This document shows, piece by piece, positions 8,629 to 17,017 of a stretch of DNA of 64,000 nucleotides; the stretch's first letter is position 1; each line of letters starts with the position of its first letter. This DNA is from Ignavibacteriales bacterium (GTDB lineage Bacteria > Bacteroidota > Ignavibacteria > UBA10030). The stretch lies in NCBI GenBank assembly GCA_026390575.1, contig JAPLFR010000008.1:452126-516125 (forward strand), read 5' to 3'. A program made the translations under genes and the position numbers. The notes under the pieces were generated by a model. The model worked only from the letters and a program-made list of their open reading frames with translations. It had not been told where the DNA came from and ran no database searches.

Positions 8629-9730
8629 AGTTGGTAACCTGTCCTCTGTTGTGTTGATACAGCGGTGATTCAATATTCTGGATTCTTTTTGCATATTCTT
8701 CTATTGAAACACTATTTTGCCAGTGACCAGTTAACATTGCCAATCCTGTAACCGCAATAAAGACGCCAACGATAAGAATTCCAAACACCCACGCTGGAAT
8801 TAATTTGTTAGTACTTCCTGCACTCATCACCAGTGTATTCTTTACCGGACAAGATTCCACACAGGCATAACAACTCATACATTCATCACTCCATACTCTC
8901 TTCACTGTATGTACTTTAATTGACGAAGGACACGCTTTTGTACAGAGTTCACAGTCGATACACGTAGATATGCGACGAATGATTTTCGCTGGACTTAAGA
9001 CGCTCAAGAATCCAAGCAATGCACCGTAAGGACAAAGATAGCGGCACCAGAAGTTCTTGATGACTATAGACAAAGCGGCAAGAGCGATAAGGGTCCACAG
9101 AGCAAAGGAAGAGATGTTGACAAAAAATAAATACATCTTTATATCTGCAACTTTATTATAAGGACTATAAATGAATTCTTTTAATGTCGGAACATCCATT
9201 TGAAAGATCGAATAAACGAAAAATATCAGGAGCAGGTATTTTATAGATCGTAATGGATAATCGAAACACTTCGAGAGACGCAGATTCTTGCCAAAGAGTT
9301 TTTGCCCAAACATCCAAAGTGCTTCACTCAACGTCCCAACAGGACACAACCAACCACAGAAAGCCTTTTTCAGGAAAACGCCAAGCGCGACAATCGCCGC
9401 AAAGATAAAAAGACCGGAAGGATGAATTTCGTTGACGATACCCGTTTGGATCCAATATTTCAAACTGATCAGAGCGCTAATGGGGAGGAATCCCTCCACA
9501 CCCGGTGGCCGTTGATGGAATGATGCCGCTCCTGCAGTCTGTCCCCACTTCATGAACAAATAGAATTCTGTTCCAATCCATACACAAAGCAATATAAATG
9601 AGAATTGAATTATCGAACGAAAGAACTGTGAATCTTCCCGCAAACGCCATAATATTCTTTTATGCCATTTCGGCTCTGTGTTGAAATTAATTCTTCGCCT
9701 ACGCGCATCCGGTGGTATCTTTTTAATCAT
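8612..9730 (-). CDS. NapH/NosR-type membrane polyferredoxin
   Basis: A 372-residue membrane protein with about five helices and iron-sulfur sites. GWLCPVGTL near residue 145 and CRYLCPYGALLG near 230 are the paired CxxxCP loops of NapH/CcoG/NosR proteins. Two 4Fe-4S clusters follow in CIDCELCTKACP near 258 and CMSCYACVESCP near 284. A last helix lies near 310-330. Such proteins pass electrons between quinol and periplasmic or cytoplasmic redox partners. The neighbouring Rrf2 gene, a second polyferredoxin and the NO reductase point to anaerobic nitrogen-oxide metabolism, but the partner is not identified. Confidence 0.9.
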   Translation of the reverse strand: MIKKIPPDARRRRINFNTEPKWHKRILWRLREDSQFFRSIIQFSFILLCVWIGTEFYLFMKWGQTAGAASFHQRPPGVEGFLPISALISLKYWIQTGIVNEIHPSGLFIFAAIVALGVFLKKAFCGWLCPVGTLSEALWMFGQKLFGKNLRLSKCFDYPLRSIKYLLLIFFVYSIFQMDVPTLKEFIYSPYNKVADIKMYLFFVNISSFALWTLIALAALSIVIKNFWCRYLCPYGALLGFLSVLSPAKIIRRISTCIDCELCTKACPSSIKVHTVKRVWSDECMSCYACVESCPVKNTLVMSAGSTNKLIPAWVFGILIVGVFIAVTGLAMLTGHWQNSVSIEEYAKRIQNIESPLYQHNRGQVTNYGPND

Positions 9731-9805
9731 ACGATTATTTATGTATCAATATTATAATAAGAGTATTTAGTCTGATTAATAAAGTAAAGAAAAGATTGTC
9801 ATGCT

Positions 9806-10237
9806 TCACGCGCGATATTCAGGTCTTTTCATTGCCTTCGCCATGTCGGCAATATTTTCACTGACAAGCATAGAATATATTCCTTCCCGCATTTTCGCCC
9901 AATGCTTATGGACTGCACATGGACTCTTACCAGAGCATTCCGGAAATCCCATTACACACTTATTTGTAAAACCAGATCCATCAATTGCATCGACAATATG
10001 GAAAAGCGTGATCTTATCAGGAGATAATGCCAGTGCAAATCCACCAGAAGGTCCTTTCTGAGAAACGAGCAGCTTTTTATAGGTTAAACTTTGAAGTATC
10101 TTTGCAAGGAAGTGATATGGGATTTTTAAATTCCTTGTTAATTCCCTGATGGACGTTTTCTTCCCCACCGGCTGGAGTGCCAGATAGCTGACTGCTTGAA
10201 GGGCGTATTCACATTTGCGGCTAAATATAATACTCAT
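9806..10237 (-). CDS. Rrf2-family regulator with three-Cys cluster motif
   Basis: A 143-residue transcription regulator. The N-terminal winged helix reads KCEYALQAVSYLA, with the recognition part TSIRELTRNLKIPYHFLAKI and the wing SQKGPSGGFALA. The Cys motif CVMGFPECSGKSPCAVH (Cys-x6-Cys-x5-Cys near residues 93-106) is the place where NsrR, IscR and RirA bind an Fe-S cluster. With the NO reductase nearby, an NO-responsive role of the NsrR kind is the simplest reading, although the Cys spacing does not settle this. A dyad overlaps its own leader at 10243-10267, consistent with autoregulation. Confidence 0.9.
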   Translation of the reverse strand: MSIIFSRKCEYALQAVSYLALQPVGKKTSIRELTRNLKIPYHFLAKILQSLTYKKLLVSQKGPSGGFALALSPDKITLFHIVDAIDGSGFTNKCVMGFPECSGKSPCAVHKHWAKMREGIYSMLVSENIADMAKAMKRPEYRA

Positions 10238-10242
10238 GTTCT

Positions 10243-10267
10243 ATATCAGACCTTTTTGTCTTAATAT
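10243..10267. promoter_or_regulatory. possible Rrf2 operator dyad
   Basis: ATATCAGAC (10243-10251) and GTCTTAATAT (10258-10267) form an imperfect inverted repeat centred about 18 bp before the Rrf2 gene start. The position suits autorepression. The arms contain one insertion, so the call is tentative. Confidence 0.3.
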
Positions 10268-10394
10268 ATATGTTCAACAATTGATTGTCAAGTACTTAGT
10301 AATAGAAGATCAAAGATTGATTATTGAGAATTGGTCTACTGTAAATAATCGGATAGAGCCCGTTATTTCATACAATGATAATTTTCACGCAACG

Positions 10395-11954
10395 TTAGAA
10401 AGGAAAATCCTGCTTGCTATCGAACGATGATTCAATCTTCTCCGACTTTGGCTTCTTTGCTGTTCCGTGCACAAGATTGCTGTTTACATAGATTGCCTTG
10501 CGCGGCTGAACGGGACAGGCATGTTCACATGCGCCGCAGCCAACACAGATTTCATTATTTAAATCCGGAATGACAAGCCGTTGTTCGTACGGAACCATTT
10601 TCACCGCTTTTGTCGGACAATGCTCTGAACAGGCACCGCAATCTTTTTTCTTTGTCACTACAATGCAATCATCTTTGACGAAGTGAGCTTTCCCAATCTG
10701 CACTTGTTTTTTATTATTTGAATCAAGAGGCAGAATAGCACCTGTCGGACATACTTGACCGCAAACAACACAATCATAATTACAATAGCTTGCTGCATAA
10801 TTCATCTTTGGCTGGAATATTCCAGCAATTCCATAGTCAAGAAACGATGGAGACAATACCTGCGTTGGGCAAGAACTTACACACAAGTGACAAGCCGTGC
10901 AACGACTTGAATAATGTTCCACACTTATCGAGCCGGGAGGAGAAATAGGATGTTTATGACTTTCATCGAATTCCTTATGCTCTTTTCTTGCACTGCTATC
11001 CGTACCTATCTCTGGCAATAACATGCCAAGTGCCGGCAAAATGGATGTCTTTAATACTTCGCGCCGTCCCTCATTTACAATCGGTAATAAGTTTGATGTT
11101 TTTTTCCATCTTCCTTTATAACTCATTCCCCCTGTCGGACAACCATCAAGACAGTTGAAACATCCAACACAAGCAGCAAAATCAATTTCTTTTAAATCGC
11201 TCTTGATGCAGTTTGCCTTGCATACTCTTTCGCATAGTCCACATTCTTTACAATTATTTTCGTCTATTACTATCTTGAAGATTGAGAATCTTGAAATAAT
11301 TCCAAGCAACGCTCCTGCCGGACAAAGCAGATTACAGAACAATCTTCCATAATTGTATGAGAGATACAAAACCAATCCCAGAAAGATAAGTGATGCAAGA
11401 ACCGAGACAACATTAATGTGAAGAAGTGGAATTTGAAAAAGGAATAATAGACCAAAGAGTCCAAGAATATTTCCGAGCGCATTATTTGCCAGTACAACAG
11501 ATGGACTAATCAGATTTGAAAGAAGTCGGCCGTAATTACTGAATGGTTCAAAAAGATTTAACAGAACGAGACTTCCTGAAAAAGCGAACACCACCGTAAA
11601 AAGAAATGCTCCATAATGAATTGTGTAGAATGGCTTCTTGAATCTGAATCGACGGCGGCGATTGACCCGTTGTGCGAAGCGTATTGTAAGATCCTGCAAT
11701 ATTCCCAGTGGGCAGATTGTTGAACAATACACTCTACCGAAAAGAATAGTGAGGAGCAGAACAAAGAATAGTCCAATGGACGCGCTACTGAATACAATCA
11801 ATATTCGTGTCAACGAAGGAACAAGTTGCGTCGACACGAGAAATGTGCGTAATCCTGAAGGAGTGATGTTGCCAAAATCAAGAAAGAGAAAACTGATGGA
11901 GAAAATAAACACGACCGCAACAGCAACGCGAACTTTTTTTAACCACTGTGACAC
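10395..11954 (-). CDS. membrane polyferredoxin with six Fe-S motifs
   Basis: A 519-residue protein. Residues 1-210 hold five or six helices and the NapH-type loops CSTICPLGIL near 78 and CNLLCPAGALLG near 209. A long 4Fe-4S part follows: CKECGLCERVC near 238, CVGCFNCLDGCP near 262, CTACHLCVSSCP near 355, CNYDCVVCGQVCP near 392, CGACSEHCP near 440 and CVGCGACEHACP near 474. This makes an electron wire between membrane and soluble partners. The DUF362 gene ends 6 bp upstream and is surely in the same operon, an arrangement I know from other anaerobes. No catalytic subunit is visible. Confidence 0.9.
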   Translation of the reverse strand: MSQWLKKVRVAVAVVFIFSISFLFLDFGNITPSGLRTFLVSTQLVPSLTRILIVFSSASIGLFFVLLLTILFGRVYCSTICPLGILQDLTIRFAQRVNRRRRFRFKKPFYTIHYGAFLFTVVFAFSGSLVLLNLFEPFSNYGRLLSNLISPSVVLANNALGNILGLFGLLFLFQIPLLHINVVSVLASLIFLGLVLYLSYNYGRLFCNLLCPAGALLGIISRFSIFKIVIDENNCKECGLCERVCKANCIKSDLKEIDFAACVGCFNCLDGCPTGGMSYKGRWKKTSNLLPIVNEGRREVLKTSILPALGMLLPEIGTDSSARKEHKEFDESHKHPISPPGSISVEHYSSRCTACHLCVSSCPTQVLSPSFLDYGIAGIFQPKMNYAASYCNYDCVVCGQVCPTGAILPLDSNNKKQVQIGKAHFVKDDCIVVTKKKDCGACSEHCPTKAVKMVPYEQRLVIPDLNNEICVGCGACEHACPVQPRKAIYVNSNLVHGTAKKPKSEKIESSFDSKQDFPF

Positions 11955-11960
11955 ATGACC

Positions 11961-12881
11961 TCAGACTGTCATTCGCTTGATGCGGAGATTCTCCAAATCC
12001 ATTCTACCTACTTTTTGATCGGCAGCAAGTTGAATATAACGGACATCCGATGGATTGATACCAAACAGTTTTGTTGCGGCAGTATCTATCGCCACTATGT
12101 CCGTAGAAATAAGCAGAGACTTCATCGATCGCACATCTTCTACGGAAACACCGCGAGGTCCATTTCGCATCATGACATTGTACGCATCAACGATATTGAG
12201 TGTCGGCTTGCGGAATGTTGCAAAGTCAGCAATACATTGATGCAAATCGTTGCGGTGCCAGTCTTCACGATCCCAAACATTGCCCATAAGATTTTTCATA
12301 GCAATGGTGAGCCGGGCACTATCGTGGGATTTAAGCACAGGAATGTTAATAAAAACATCCGCTCCAAGTATGAGTTCATGTTCTTTCGCTTTTACCAGAT
12401 TCTTACCGTTTGGCAGCGAGACTTCATGATAATAACTTTCAGTATGAGCCGGTGCAATCTTCCCGCCTGCTTCTTTTACTGCTGATTCGATCCCGCTGTT
12501 TTTGTAACACCTCTGCCAATTATCGCATGTATGGTCAAGCACATATACTTCTTTTGCACCGGCGCTGCAGCATTGTCGGACAATTTCCGTAATCAACTTT
12601 GGATTTGTATTACCTGCACGTTCCGGACCGACATCCCATCCAATATTCGGTTTGATGACAACTTTCTGTCCTTTTTTCACAAAGGCACGAATCCCTCCCA
12701 GCGCTGCTATACCCTTCTGCAGCATCACCTCCGGCTCCCCGCCCTTCACTGCTACCAAATCAAATGGAATGTCGGCAGAATTATACGTGGAGGCAAAAAG
12801 ATTTTCGTATTTGCCCGCCAGTCCAGCACCAACGATGATAGACGCACCAAAACTTTTTCTAAAAAATGTCCTTCGATCCAT
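11961..12881 (-). CDS. DUF362 domain protein with Tat-like leader
   Basis: A 306-residue protein beginning MDRRTFFRKSFGASIIVGAG, a twin-arginine-like leader followed by a hydrophobic stretch, so export in folded form is likely. The remainder matches the DUF362 domain: KPNIGWD near 75, a glycine/alanine-rich strand with VYVLDHT, FINIPVLKSHDSARLT near 180 and KNLMGNVWDREDWH. DUF362 proteins often accompany 4Fe-4S proteins, as here with the polyferredoxin starting 6 bp downstream. The biochemical role is unknown. The tandem tatA genes at 28237-28706 provide part of a Tat pathway in this genome. Confidence 0.88.
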   Translation of the reverse strand: MDRRTFFRKSFGASIIVGAGLAGKYENLFASTYNSADIPFDLVAVKGGEPEVMLQKGIAALGGIRAFVKKGQKVVIKPNIGWDVGPERAGNTNPKLITEIVRQCCSAGAKEVYVLDHTCDNWQRCYKNSGIESAVKEAGGKIAPAHTESYYHEVSLPNGKNLVKAKEHELILGADVFINIPVLKSHDSARLTIAMKNLMGNVWDREDWHRNDLHQCIADFATFRKPTLNIVDAYNVMMRNGPRGVSVEDVRSMKSLLISTDIVAIDTAATKLFGINPSDVRYIQLAADQKVGRMDLENLRIKRMTV

Positions 12882-12948
12882 ACTCTATTCCTACATTCTC
12901 ACACCAACGTGTGTTCAATATTTGTTCATCATGCACTGAAAATAACAA

Positions 12949-13521
12949 TTAGCGTGTCTTCAATCGTTTAAAATAAGAGTATGCTATCGTCGCCGCACCA
13001 ACGATTTTCACTCCATCCCACCACGAAAATAGTAAAAATCCAGTTTGAAAAGAATTCATCCAATTGTGAAGATAGACAAAGTTCAATTGAATAGTTCCAA
13101 GGGAGAATATGATGATCGACCCAACGAACATGGAAATCAGCACCCACCAGTATTCACTGCGAAGGCTGGTAAGATAGCCGACAACAAAAGCAGCAATGGG
13201 AAATGAAAGCAGGTATCCGCCGGTTGGTCCTAAAATTTTTGCCAAACCAAATGCACCGCCGGAAAACACAGGTAATCCACTTGCACCAAGGATAAGATAA
13301 ATGCTCATGCTTACGGCGCCACCGCGTTTCCCGAGAAATGCGCCCGATAGGAGAACGAAGAATGTCTGCATTGTAAATGGCACTGGCTGATTCGGTATTT
13401 CAATTTGCGCCCCGATTGCCATAAGTAGTGCAAACGTGAATGCCCAAAAAGCTTGAATATGTATTCTCGTATACGGTATGCTTAACGCTTTTAAAGCATT
13501 GTGGTTTCGTATTTCGACCAT
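12949..13521 (-). CDS. bioY: biotin transporter BioY
   Basis: The substrate-binding membrane subunit of biotin ECF transporters, 190 residues with about six helices. Typical features are IPNQPVPFTMQTF near residue 45, the Gly-rich LSGAFLGKRGG and LGPTGGYLLSFP near 110. The start at 13521 is preceded by GGAG at 6 bases; longer versions to 13581 lack a ribosome site. No EcfA/EcfT genes are nearby, so it works alone or with shared energising subunits elsewhere. Its upstream region carries no visible BirA-like operator or riboswitch. Confidence 0.93.
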   Translation of the reverse strand: MVEIRNHNALKALSIPYTRIHIQAFWAFTFALLMAIGAQIEIPNQPVPFTMQTFFVLLSGAFLGKRGGAVSMSIYLILGASGLPVFSGGAFGLAKILGPTGGYLLSFPIAAFVVGYLTSLRSEYWWVLISMFVGSIIIFSLGTIQLNFVYLHNWMNSFQTGFLLFSWWDGVKIVGAATIAYSYFKRLKTR

Positions 13522-13639
13522 TTTCATCTCCGTTTGTAGTTTCGTTAATGAGAAATTAGACAAATGTGGCAAGAAAATCAAATATTAGTAGTACTCTTTT
13601 CTTGTTTGACTTAGAGGTGTTTTTTCAATACATTTATAA

Positions 13640-13668
13640 ACCAACTCTTTATGGAGTTGGTTTTTTTG
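13640..13668 (+). terminator. rho-independent terminator upstream of tRNA-Gln
   Basis: ACCAACTC and GAGTTGGT form an 8-bp stem with a 6-base loop, followed by seven or more T on the plus strand. It ends about 20 bp before tRNA-Gln. No plus-strand gene lies directly before it because bioY points the other way, so what it terminates is unclear. Confidence 0.7.
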
Positions 13669-13688
13669 TGTAGTAATCCCGACGCTAT

Positions 13689-13760
13689 TGGGGTGTAGCC
13701 AAGCGGTAAGGCAGCGGCCTTTGGAGCCGCCACTCCCAGGTTCGAATCCTGGCACCCCAG
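13689..13760 (+). tRNA. tRNA-Gln (anticodon TTG)
   Basis: A full cloverleaf: acceptor TGGGGTG paired with CACCCCA, D-arm around AGCCAAGCGGTAAGGC, anticodon loop CTTTGGA with TTG at 34-36, and T-arm CCAGGTTCGAATCCTGG. The discriminator is G; CCA is not encoded. It is followed at 24 bp by a GIY-YIG gene and, beyond that, by a decayed copy of its own 3' part. Confidence 0.95.
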
Positions 13761-13783
13761 CATTAAAAATATCCGGGTTGAAC

Positions 13784-14032
13784 ATGTTCTTTGTTTACGT
13801 GTTACAAAGTCACAGAGATAAGAAATTCTATATCGGACAGACGAGGTATCTCTCTGATCGATTGGAAAAACATAGTGCAGGAAGGGTTCCTGCAACAAAA
13901 AGAAGAATTCCTATGTCTCTTGTTTACTCCGAAGAATTGCCGACTCGAAGTGAAGCAGTGCAGAGAGAACGCTTTCTAAAAAGTTTAAACTATAATAAAA
14001 TTTTTAAAAAGATTATTGGAGTTCAGTTCTGA
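13784..14032 (+). CDS. GIY-YIG (URI-type) mini-nuclease next to tRNA-Gln
   Basis: An 82-residue single-domain GIY-YIG protein. It shows FFVYVLQS and FYIGQT (the two Tyr motifs), the catalytic Arg in LSDRLEKH near residue 30, and Glu in the SEAVQRERFLK helix near 60, so the nuclease core appears intact. The frame is open backwards through the tRNA, but the protein clearly begins at ATG 13784, 24 bases after the tRNA 3' end. The same arrangement is found at 63574-63810 behind tRNA-Pro. Function is unknown: a DNA-cutting role in mobility or repair is inferred from the fold only. Confidence 0.85.
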   Translation: MFFVYVLQSHRDKKFYIGQTRYLSDRLEKHSAGRVPATKRRIPMSLVYSEELPTRSEAVQRERFLKSLNYNKIFKKIIGVQF

Positions 14033-14054
14033 CAAAGTCAGGATAATACATGCT

Positions 14055-14090
14055 TCCCTGGGGCTGCATCCAGCGTTCAAAACCTGGCAC
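14055..14090 (+). other. decayed tRNA-Gln 3' fragment
   Basis: CCAGCGTTCAAAACCTGGCAC at 14070-14090 matches the T-arm and start of the 3' acceptor of tRNA-Gln (CCAGGTTCGAATCCTGGCAC) with three mismatches and one inserted base. The 15 bases before it still resemble the tRNA-Gln anticodon-arm 3' side. It lies 22 bp after the GIY-YIG stop, on the same strand as the tRNA. The rest of 14033-14152 shows nothing else of note except CATGCTTC/GAAGCATG arms around the fragment. Confidence 0.45.
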
Positions 14091-14152
14091 GTGAAGCATG
14101 GAGTGGTTTTTAAATAACGAAACGAAGTGACAGTAATGGAAACAGGAAATCG

Positions 14153-15097
14153 ATGAGTGAACTGAAGATTTTTTCGGGTCGGGCGAATCGCCCATTAGCT
14201 GAACAAATCTGCAAAGAAGCAAATGTTCCTCTTGGAGAAGCCGCCATACAAACGTTTAGCGATGGCGAACTGTGGGTCAAGTACGTCGAGAACATCCGCG
14301 GTGACGATGTTTTTATTATTCAACCGACACAGCCTCCGGCAGAGAATTTGATGGAGTTATTGATTATGCTTGATGCTGCAAAACGGGCATCAGCAAAACG
14401 TGTGACGGCTGTTATCCCATATTTCGGATATGCACGTCAGGATAGAAAAGATCAACCGCGCGTGGCAATCAGCGCGAAGTTAGTTGCAAATTTAATTACA
14501 GAAGCAGGTGCCGATCGTGTGATAACGATGGATCTCCACACTGCACAAATCCAGGGATTTTTTGATATTCCCATGGATCATTTATATTCATCAGCTGTAC
14601 TTATTGAATGCTTCAAAAAGATGGATATTTCAAATCTTGCGGTTGCTTCTCCAGATGTTGGAAGTATTAAAATGGCGCGTTCGTACGCAAAACGACTTGG
14701 TGCCGATCTCATTCTCATAGATAAACGCCGACCGAAGCCAAATGAAGCAGAGATCATGAATATTATCGGCACGGTCGAAGGAAAGACTATCCTTATTGTT
14801 GACGACTTGATCGACACTGGTGGAACATTTGTCAACGCAGCGCGAGCATTGCGCAACAATGGAGCGAAGGAAATCTTCGGCGCGTGTACACATCCGGTTT
14901 TATCAGGTCAAGCGTACAAACAAATAGAAGAATCGGTCGTCACAAAGGTCGTCGTTACAGATACACTTCCTTTAAAACAAACATGCGATAAGATCCAGAT
15001 TCGTTCTATAGCGCATATATTTGCAGAAGCGATTCTTCGAACGCATCGGAACGAATCGATCAGCTCACTATTCGATATTGACAAAGACAAGACTTAA
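14153..15097 (+). CDS. prs: ribose-phosphate pyrophosphokinase
   Basis: Makes PRPP from ribose 5-phosphate and ATP for purine, pyrimidine, His and Trp synthesis. The 314-residue length is standard. Visible motifs are the flexible-loop region YFGYARQDRKDQPRV near residue 92-106, the Mg-binding VITMDLHTAQIQGFF near 124-138 and the PRPP loop ILIVDDLIDTGGT near 212-224. It leads a plus-strand group with rplY and pth (15 bp to rplY), an order common in bacteria. Confidence 0.98.
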   Translation: MSELKIFSGRANRPLAEQICKEANVPLGEAAIQTFSDGELWVKYVENIRGDDVFIIQPTQPPAENLMELLIMLDAAKRASAKRVTAVIPYFGYARQDRKDQPRVAISAKLVANLITEAGADRVITMDLHTAQIQGFFDIPMDHLYSSAVLIECFKKMDISNLAVASPDVGSIKMARSYAKRLGADLILIDKRRPKPNEAEIMNIIGTVEGKTILIVDDLIDTGGTFVNAARALRNNGAKEIFGACTHPVLSGQAYKQIEESVVTKVVVTDTLPLKQTCDKIQIRSIAHIFAEAILRTHRNESISSLFDIDKDKT

Positions 15098-15111
15098 CAA
15101 GGAGATACACG

Positions 15112-15825
15112 ATGTCTGAAATAACACTTACTGCGGAAATTCGAAAAAACGTTGGCAAACGAGTTCGCGCCATTCGTAAGACAGGCAACGTGCCTGGGAT
15201 ATATTATGGTCATGGGCAGCAAAACATTCCCGTGTCGCTGCCGGCACCGACACTTCTGCCGTTGTACTCGACCTCAGAAGCGCATGTCATCAATCTGAAA
15301 TTGGATGATGGTTCATCTCACCTATGCGTTTTAAGAGACGTACAGCTTGATCCCGTCACTGAAAAACCAGTGCATTTCGATTTGTTTGGCCTAAACGAGA
15401 ATGAAACGCTCACCATCGAGATACCTGTGAAGCTCACGGGCGGTATTCCAAAAGGCGTACGCGAAGGTGGAATCTTACAGCACATTTTACATAAATTAGA
15501 AGTCTCGTGCTTACCAAAATATATTCCTGACCACATTGAAATCAACGTGGAAGAATTGGCTATTAATCATTCAGTCCATGTGAAAGATTTAACCGTTGCA
15601 AATGTTACCATTATGGAAAACGCGACCAGCACGATTGTTGCTGTTGTTCCTCCTGTCGTCGTGAAAGAACCGGAACCGGCAGTCGTCGCCGCTGTACCGA
15701 CTGCCGAAGCACCTGCCGAACCTGAAGTTATTGCCAAGGGTAAGAAGGTTGAAGAAGGCGCCGAAGTAGTGGATGAGAAAAAGAAACCCGACGAGAAAAA
15801 GAAACCTGAAGAGAAGAAGAAGTAA
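15112..15825 (+). CDS. rplY: 50S ribosomal protein L25/CTC with charged tail
   Basis: Binds 5S rRNA in the large subunit. The N-terminal L25 domain (about 1-95) starts with ITLTAEIRKNVGKRVRAIRK and has the FDLFGLNENETL transition; the TL5/CTC beta domain follows to about 185. The last 50 residues are low complexity, rich in Ala/Pro/Glu and then Lys/Glu (DEKKKPDEKKKPEEKKK), a longer tail than usual. AAGGAG lies 7 bases before the start. It sits between prs and pth. Confidence 0.96.
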   Translation: MSEITLTAEIRKNVGKRVRAIRKTGNVPGIYYGHGQQNIPVSLPAPTLLPLYSTSEAHVINLKLDDGSSHLCVLRDVQLDPVTEKPVHFDLFGLNENETLTIEIPVKLTGGIPKGVREGGILQHILHKLEVSCLPKYIPDHIEINVEELAINHSVHVKDLTVANVTIMENATSTIVAVVPPVVVKEPEPAVVAAVPTAEAPAEPEVIAKGKKVEEGAEVVDEKKKPDEKKKPEEKKK

Positions 15826-15846
15826 TATTTTATACATCAGAACTTT

Positions 15847-16440
15847 ATGGTTCTCATCGTCGGTTTGGGAAATCCGGGAAATGAATATACCCGGACGAGG
15901 CATAATGTTGGATTTATGGTAGCCGATCAACTTGCCGCATCTCTGAATGTCCAATTTCGAGCCGGCAAGGGTGAGTTTTGGCTGGCACAATGTTCTTTGA
16001 AGAATATCGAAGTCACCGTTTTGAAACCGGTGACGTACATGAATAACAGCGGCATTGCTGTTCAGGAATTTATGGAGCGACAACAAATCGCATTGGAAAA
16101 CATCTTAATCGTCTGTGACGATTTCCAATTACCGATTGGAACAATCCGGCTCCGCAAAGATGGTTCTGACAGCGGGCACCATGGGCTGTCGTCCGTTATA
16201 TATCATTTACAGACTGATCAATTTGCAAGACTGCGATGCGGGATTGCCTCTGTGAGCATGCCATCAGAGAAATCGAGAATGAAAGAATTTGTACTCGACA
16301 GCTTTCCAGAATCCGAGTTGACAATAGTGGAGAATATGATAGCGCGAGCTCGTGACGCTTCGAGATCGTTTATTATGGATGGCATCGACCAAGCAATGAA
16401 TAGGTTTAATGCCAAACCATCGGAAGAATTATTTACTTAA
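15847..16440 (+). CDS. pth: peptidyl-tRNA hydrolase
   Basis: Releases peptides from peptidyl-tRNA dropped by the ribosome. The 197-residue protein has the family start LIVGLGNPGNEYTRTRHNVGF with the catalytic His near residue 20, LKPVTYMNNSG near 62 with the Asn pair, VCDDFQLPIGTIRLRKDGS near 97 with the catalytic Asp, and GHHGLSSVIYHL near 118. It starts 21 bp after rplY and precedes rpsF. Confidence 0.97.
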   Translation: MVLIVGLGNPGNEYTRTRHNVGFMVADQLAASLNVQFRAGKGEFWLAQCSLKNIEVTVLKPVTYMNNSGIAVQEFMERQQIALENILIVCDDFQLPIGTIRLRKDGSDSGHHGLSSVIYHLQTDQFARLRCGIASVSMPSEKSRMKEFVLDSFPESELTIVENMIARARDASRSFIMDGIDQAMNRFNAKPSEELFT

Positions 16441-16518
16441 ATAACCCTGCCCTCTCAATTGAGAAGTAATCTCAAAAAGGAGCGGGCCAAATATCACAAG
16501 TCCAAAGGGAACACATCT

Positions 16519-16983
16519 ATGGAAAAGAAGAGAAACATTTACGAGACCACGTTCATTGTGAACGCCGGCCTCGATGACCCACAGATCGATGCCATTGTCG
16601 ATAAAGTGCAAGAAGTCATCACAAAAAACAACGGTGAGATCATGGAATTGGCAAAATGGGGACGCAAACGATTTGCGTATCCCATCAAAAAGAAGAACAA
16701 TGGTTTTTATGTTGTCTGCGAGTTCAAGTCTTCCGGTGATCTCATAGCACGCCTTGAGCGACACTTCCTGCTCGAAGAGAACATCATCCGCTTCCTTATT
16801 ATTGGATTAGATAAGAAGGCGCAGCAAGCCCGAATATCAGCAAACGATCTGATGAAACTATCAGTCCCGGCAACTCCCTCTACAAGCGGTTCTCCGCTTG
16901 TTGCTGCTATTCCTGCGGTGGAGTCCGATATTCCTGCGGCATTAGAAACACCGACAGATCTCACAACCCCAAGCGAAGCTTGA
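16519..16983 (+). CDS. rpsF: 30S ribosomal protein S6 with C-terminal extension
   Basis: Small-subunit protein that pairs with S18 on the platform. The S6 fold is seen in IYETTFIVNAGLDD and in the WGRKRFAYPIKKKNNGFYVV strand pair near residues 45-65. The core ends near residue 100; about 45 extra residues rich in Pro, Ser, Thr and Ala follow. The start is ATG 16519; an earlier ATG at 16459 would add 20 residues not found in S6. A small dyad TTGAGAAGTAATCTCAA lies in its leader (16458-16474). rpsR follows after 34 bp. Confidence 0.96.
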   Translation: MEKKRNIYETTFIVNAGLDDPQIDAIVDKVQEVITKNNGEIMELAKWGRKRFAYPIKKKNNGFYVVCEFKSSGDLIARLERHFLLEENIIRFLIIGLDKKAQQARISANDLMKLSVPATPSTSGSPLVAAIPAVESDIPAALETPTDLTTPSEA

Positions 16984-17017
16984 TTCTCACGACGAAAAAT
17001 AAGGAAGGACAAATATA

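Noticed and set aside
13522..13688. Riboswitch or BirA operator upstream of bioY
   Set aside because: Only a terminator hairpin on the opposite strand is visible; no biotin-operator palindrome found.
13688..13783. Longer start of the GIY-YIG gene running through tRNA-Gln
   Set aside because: The extra residues are translated tRNA sequence; the protein domain starts at ATG 13784.
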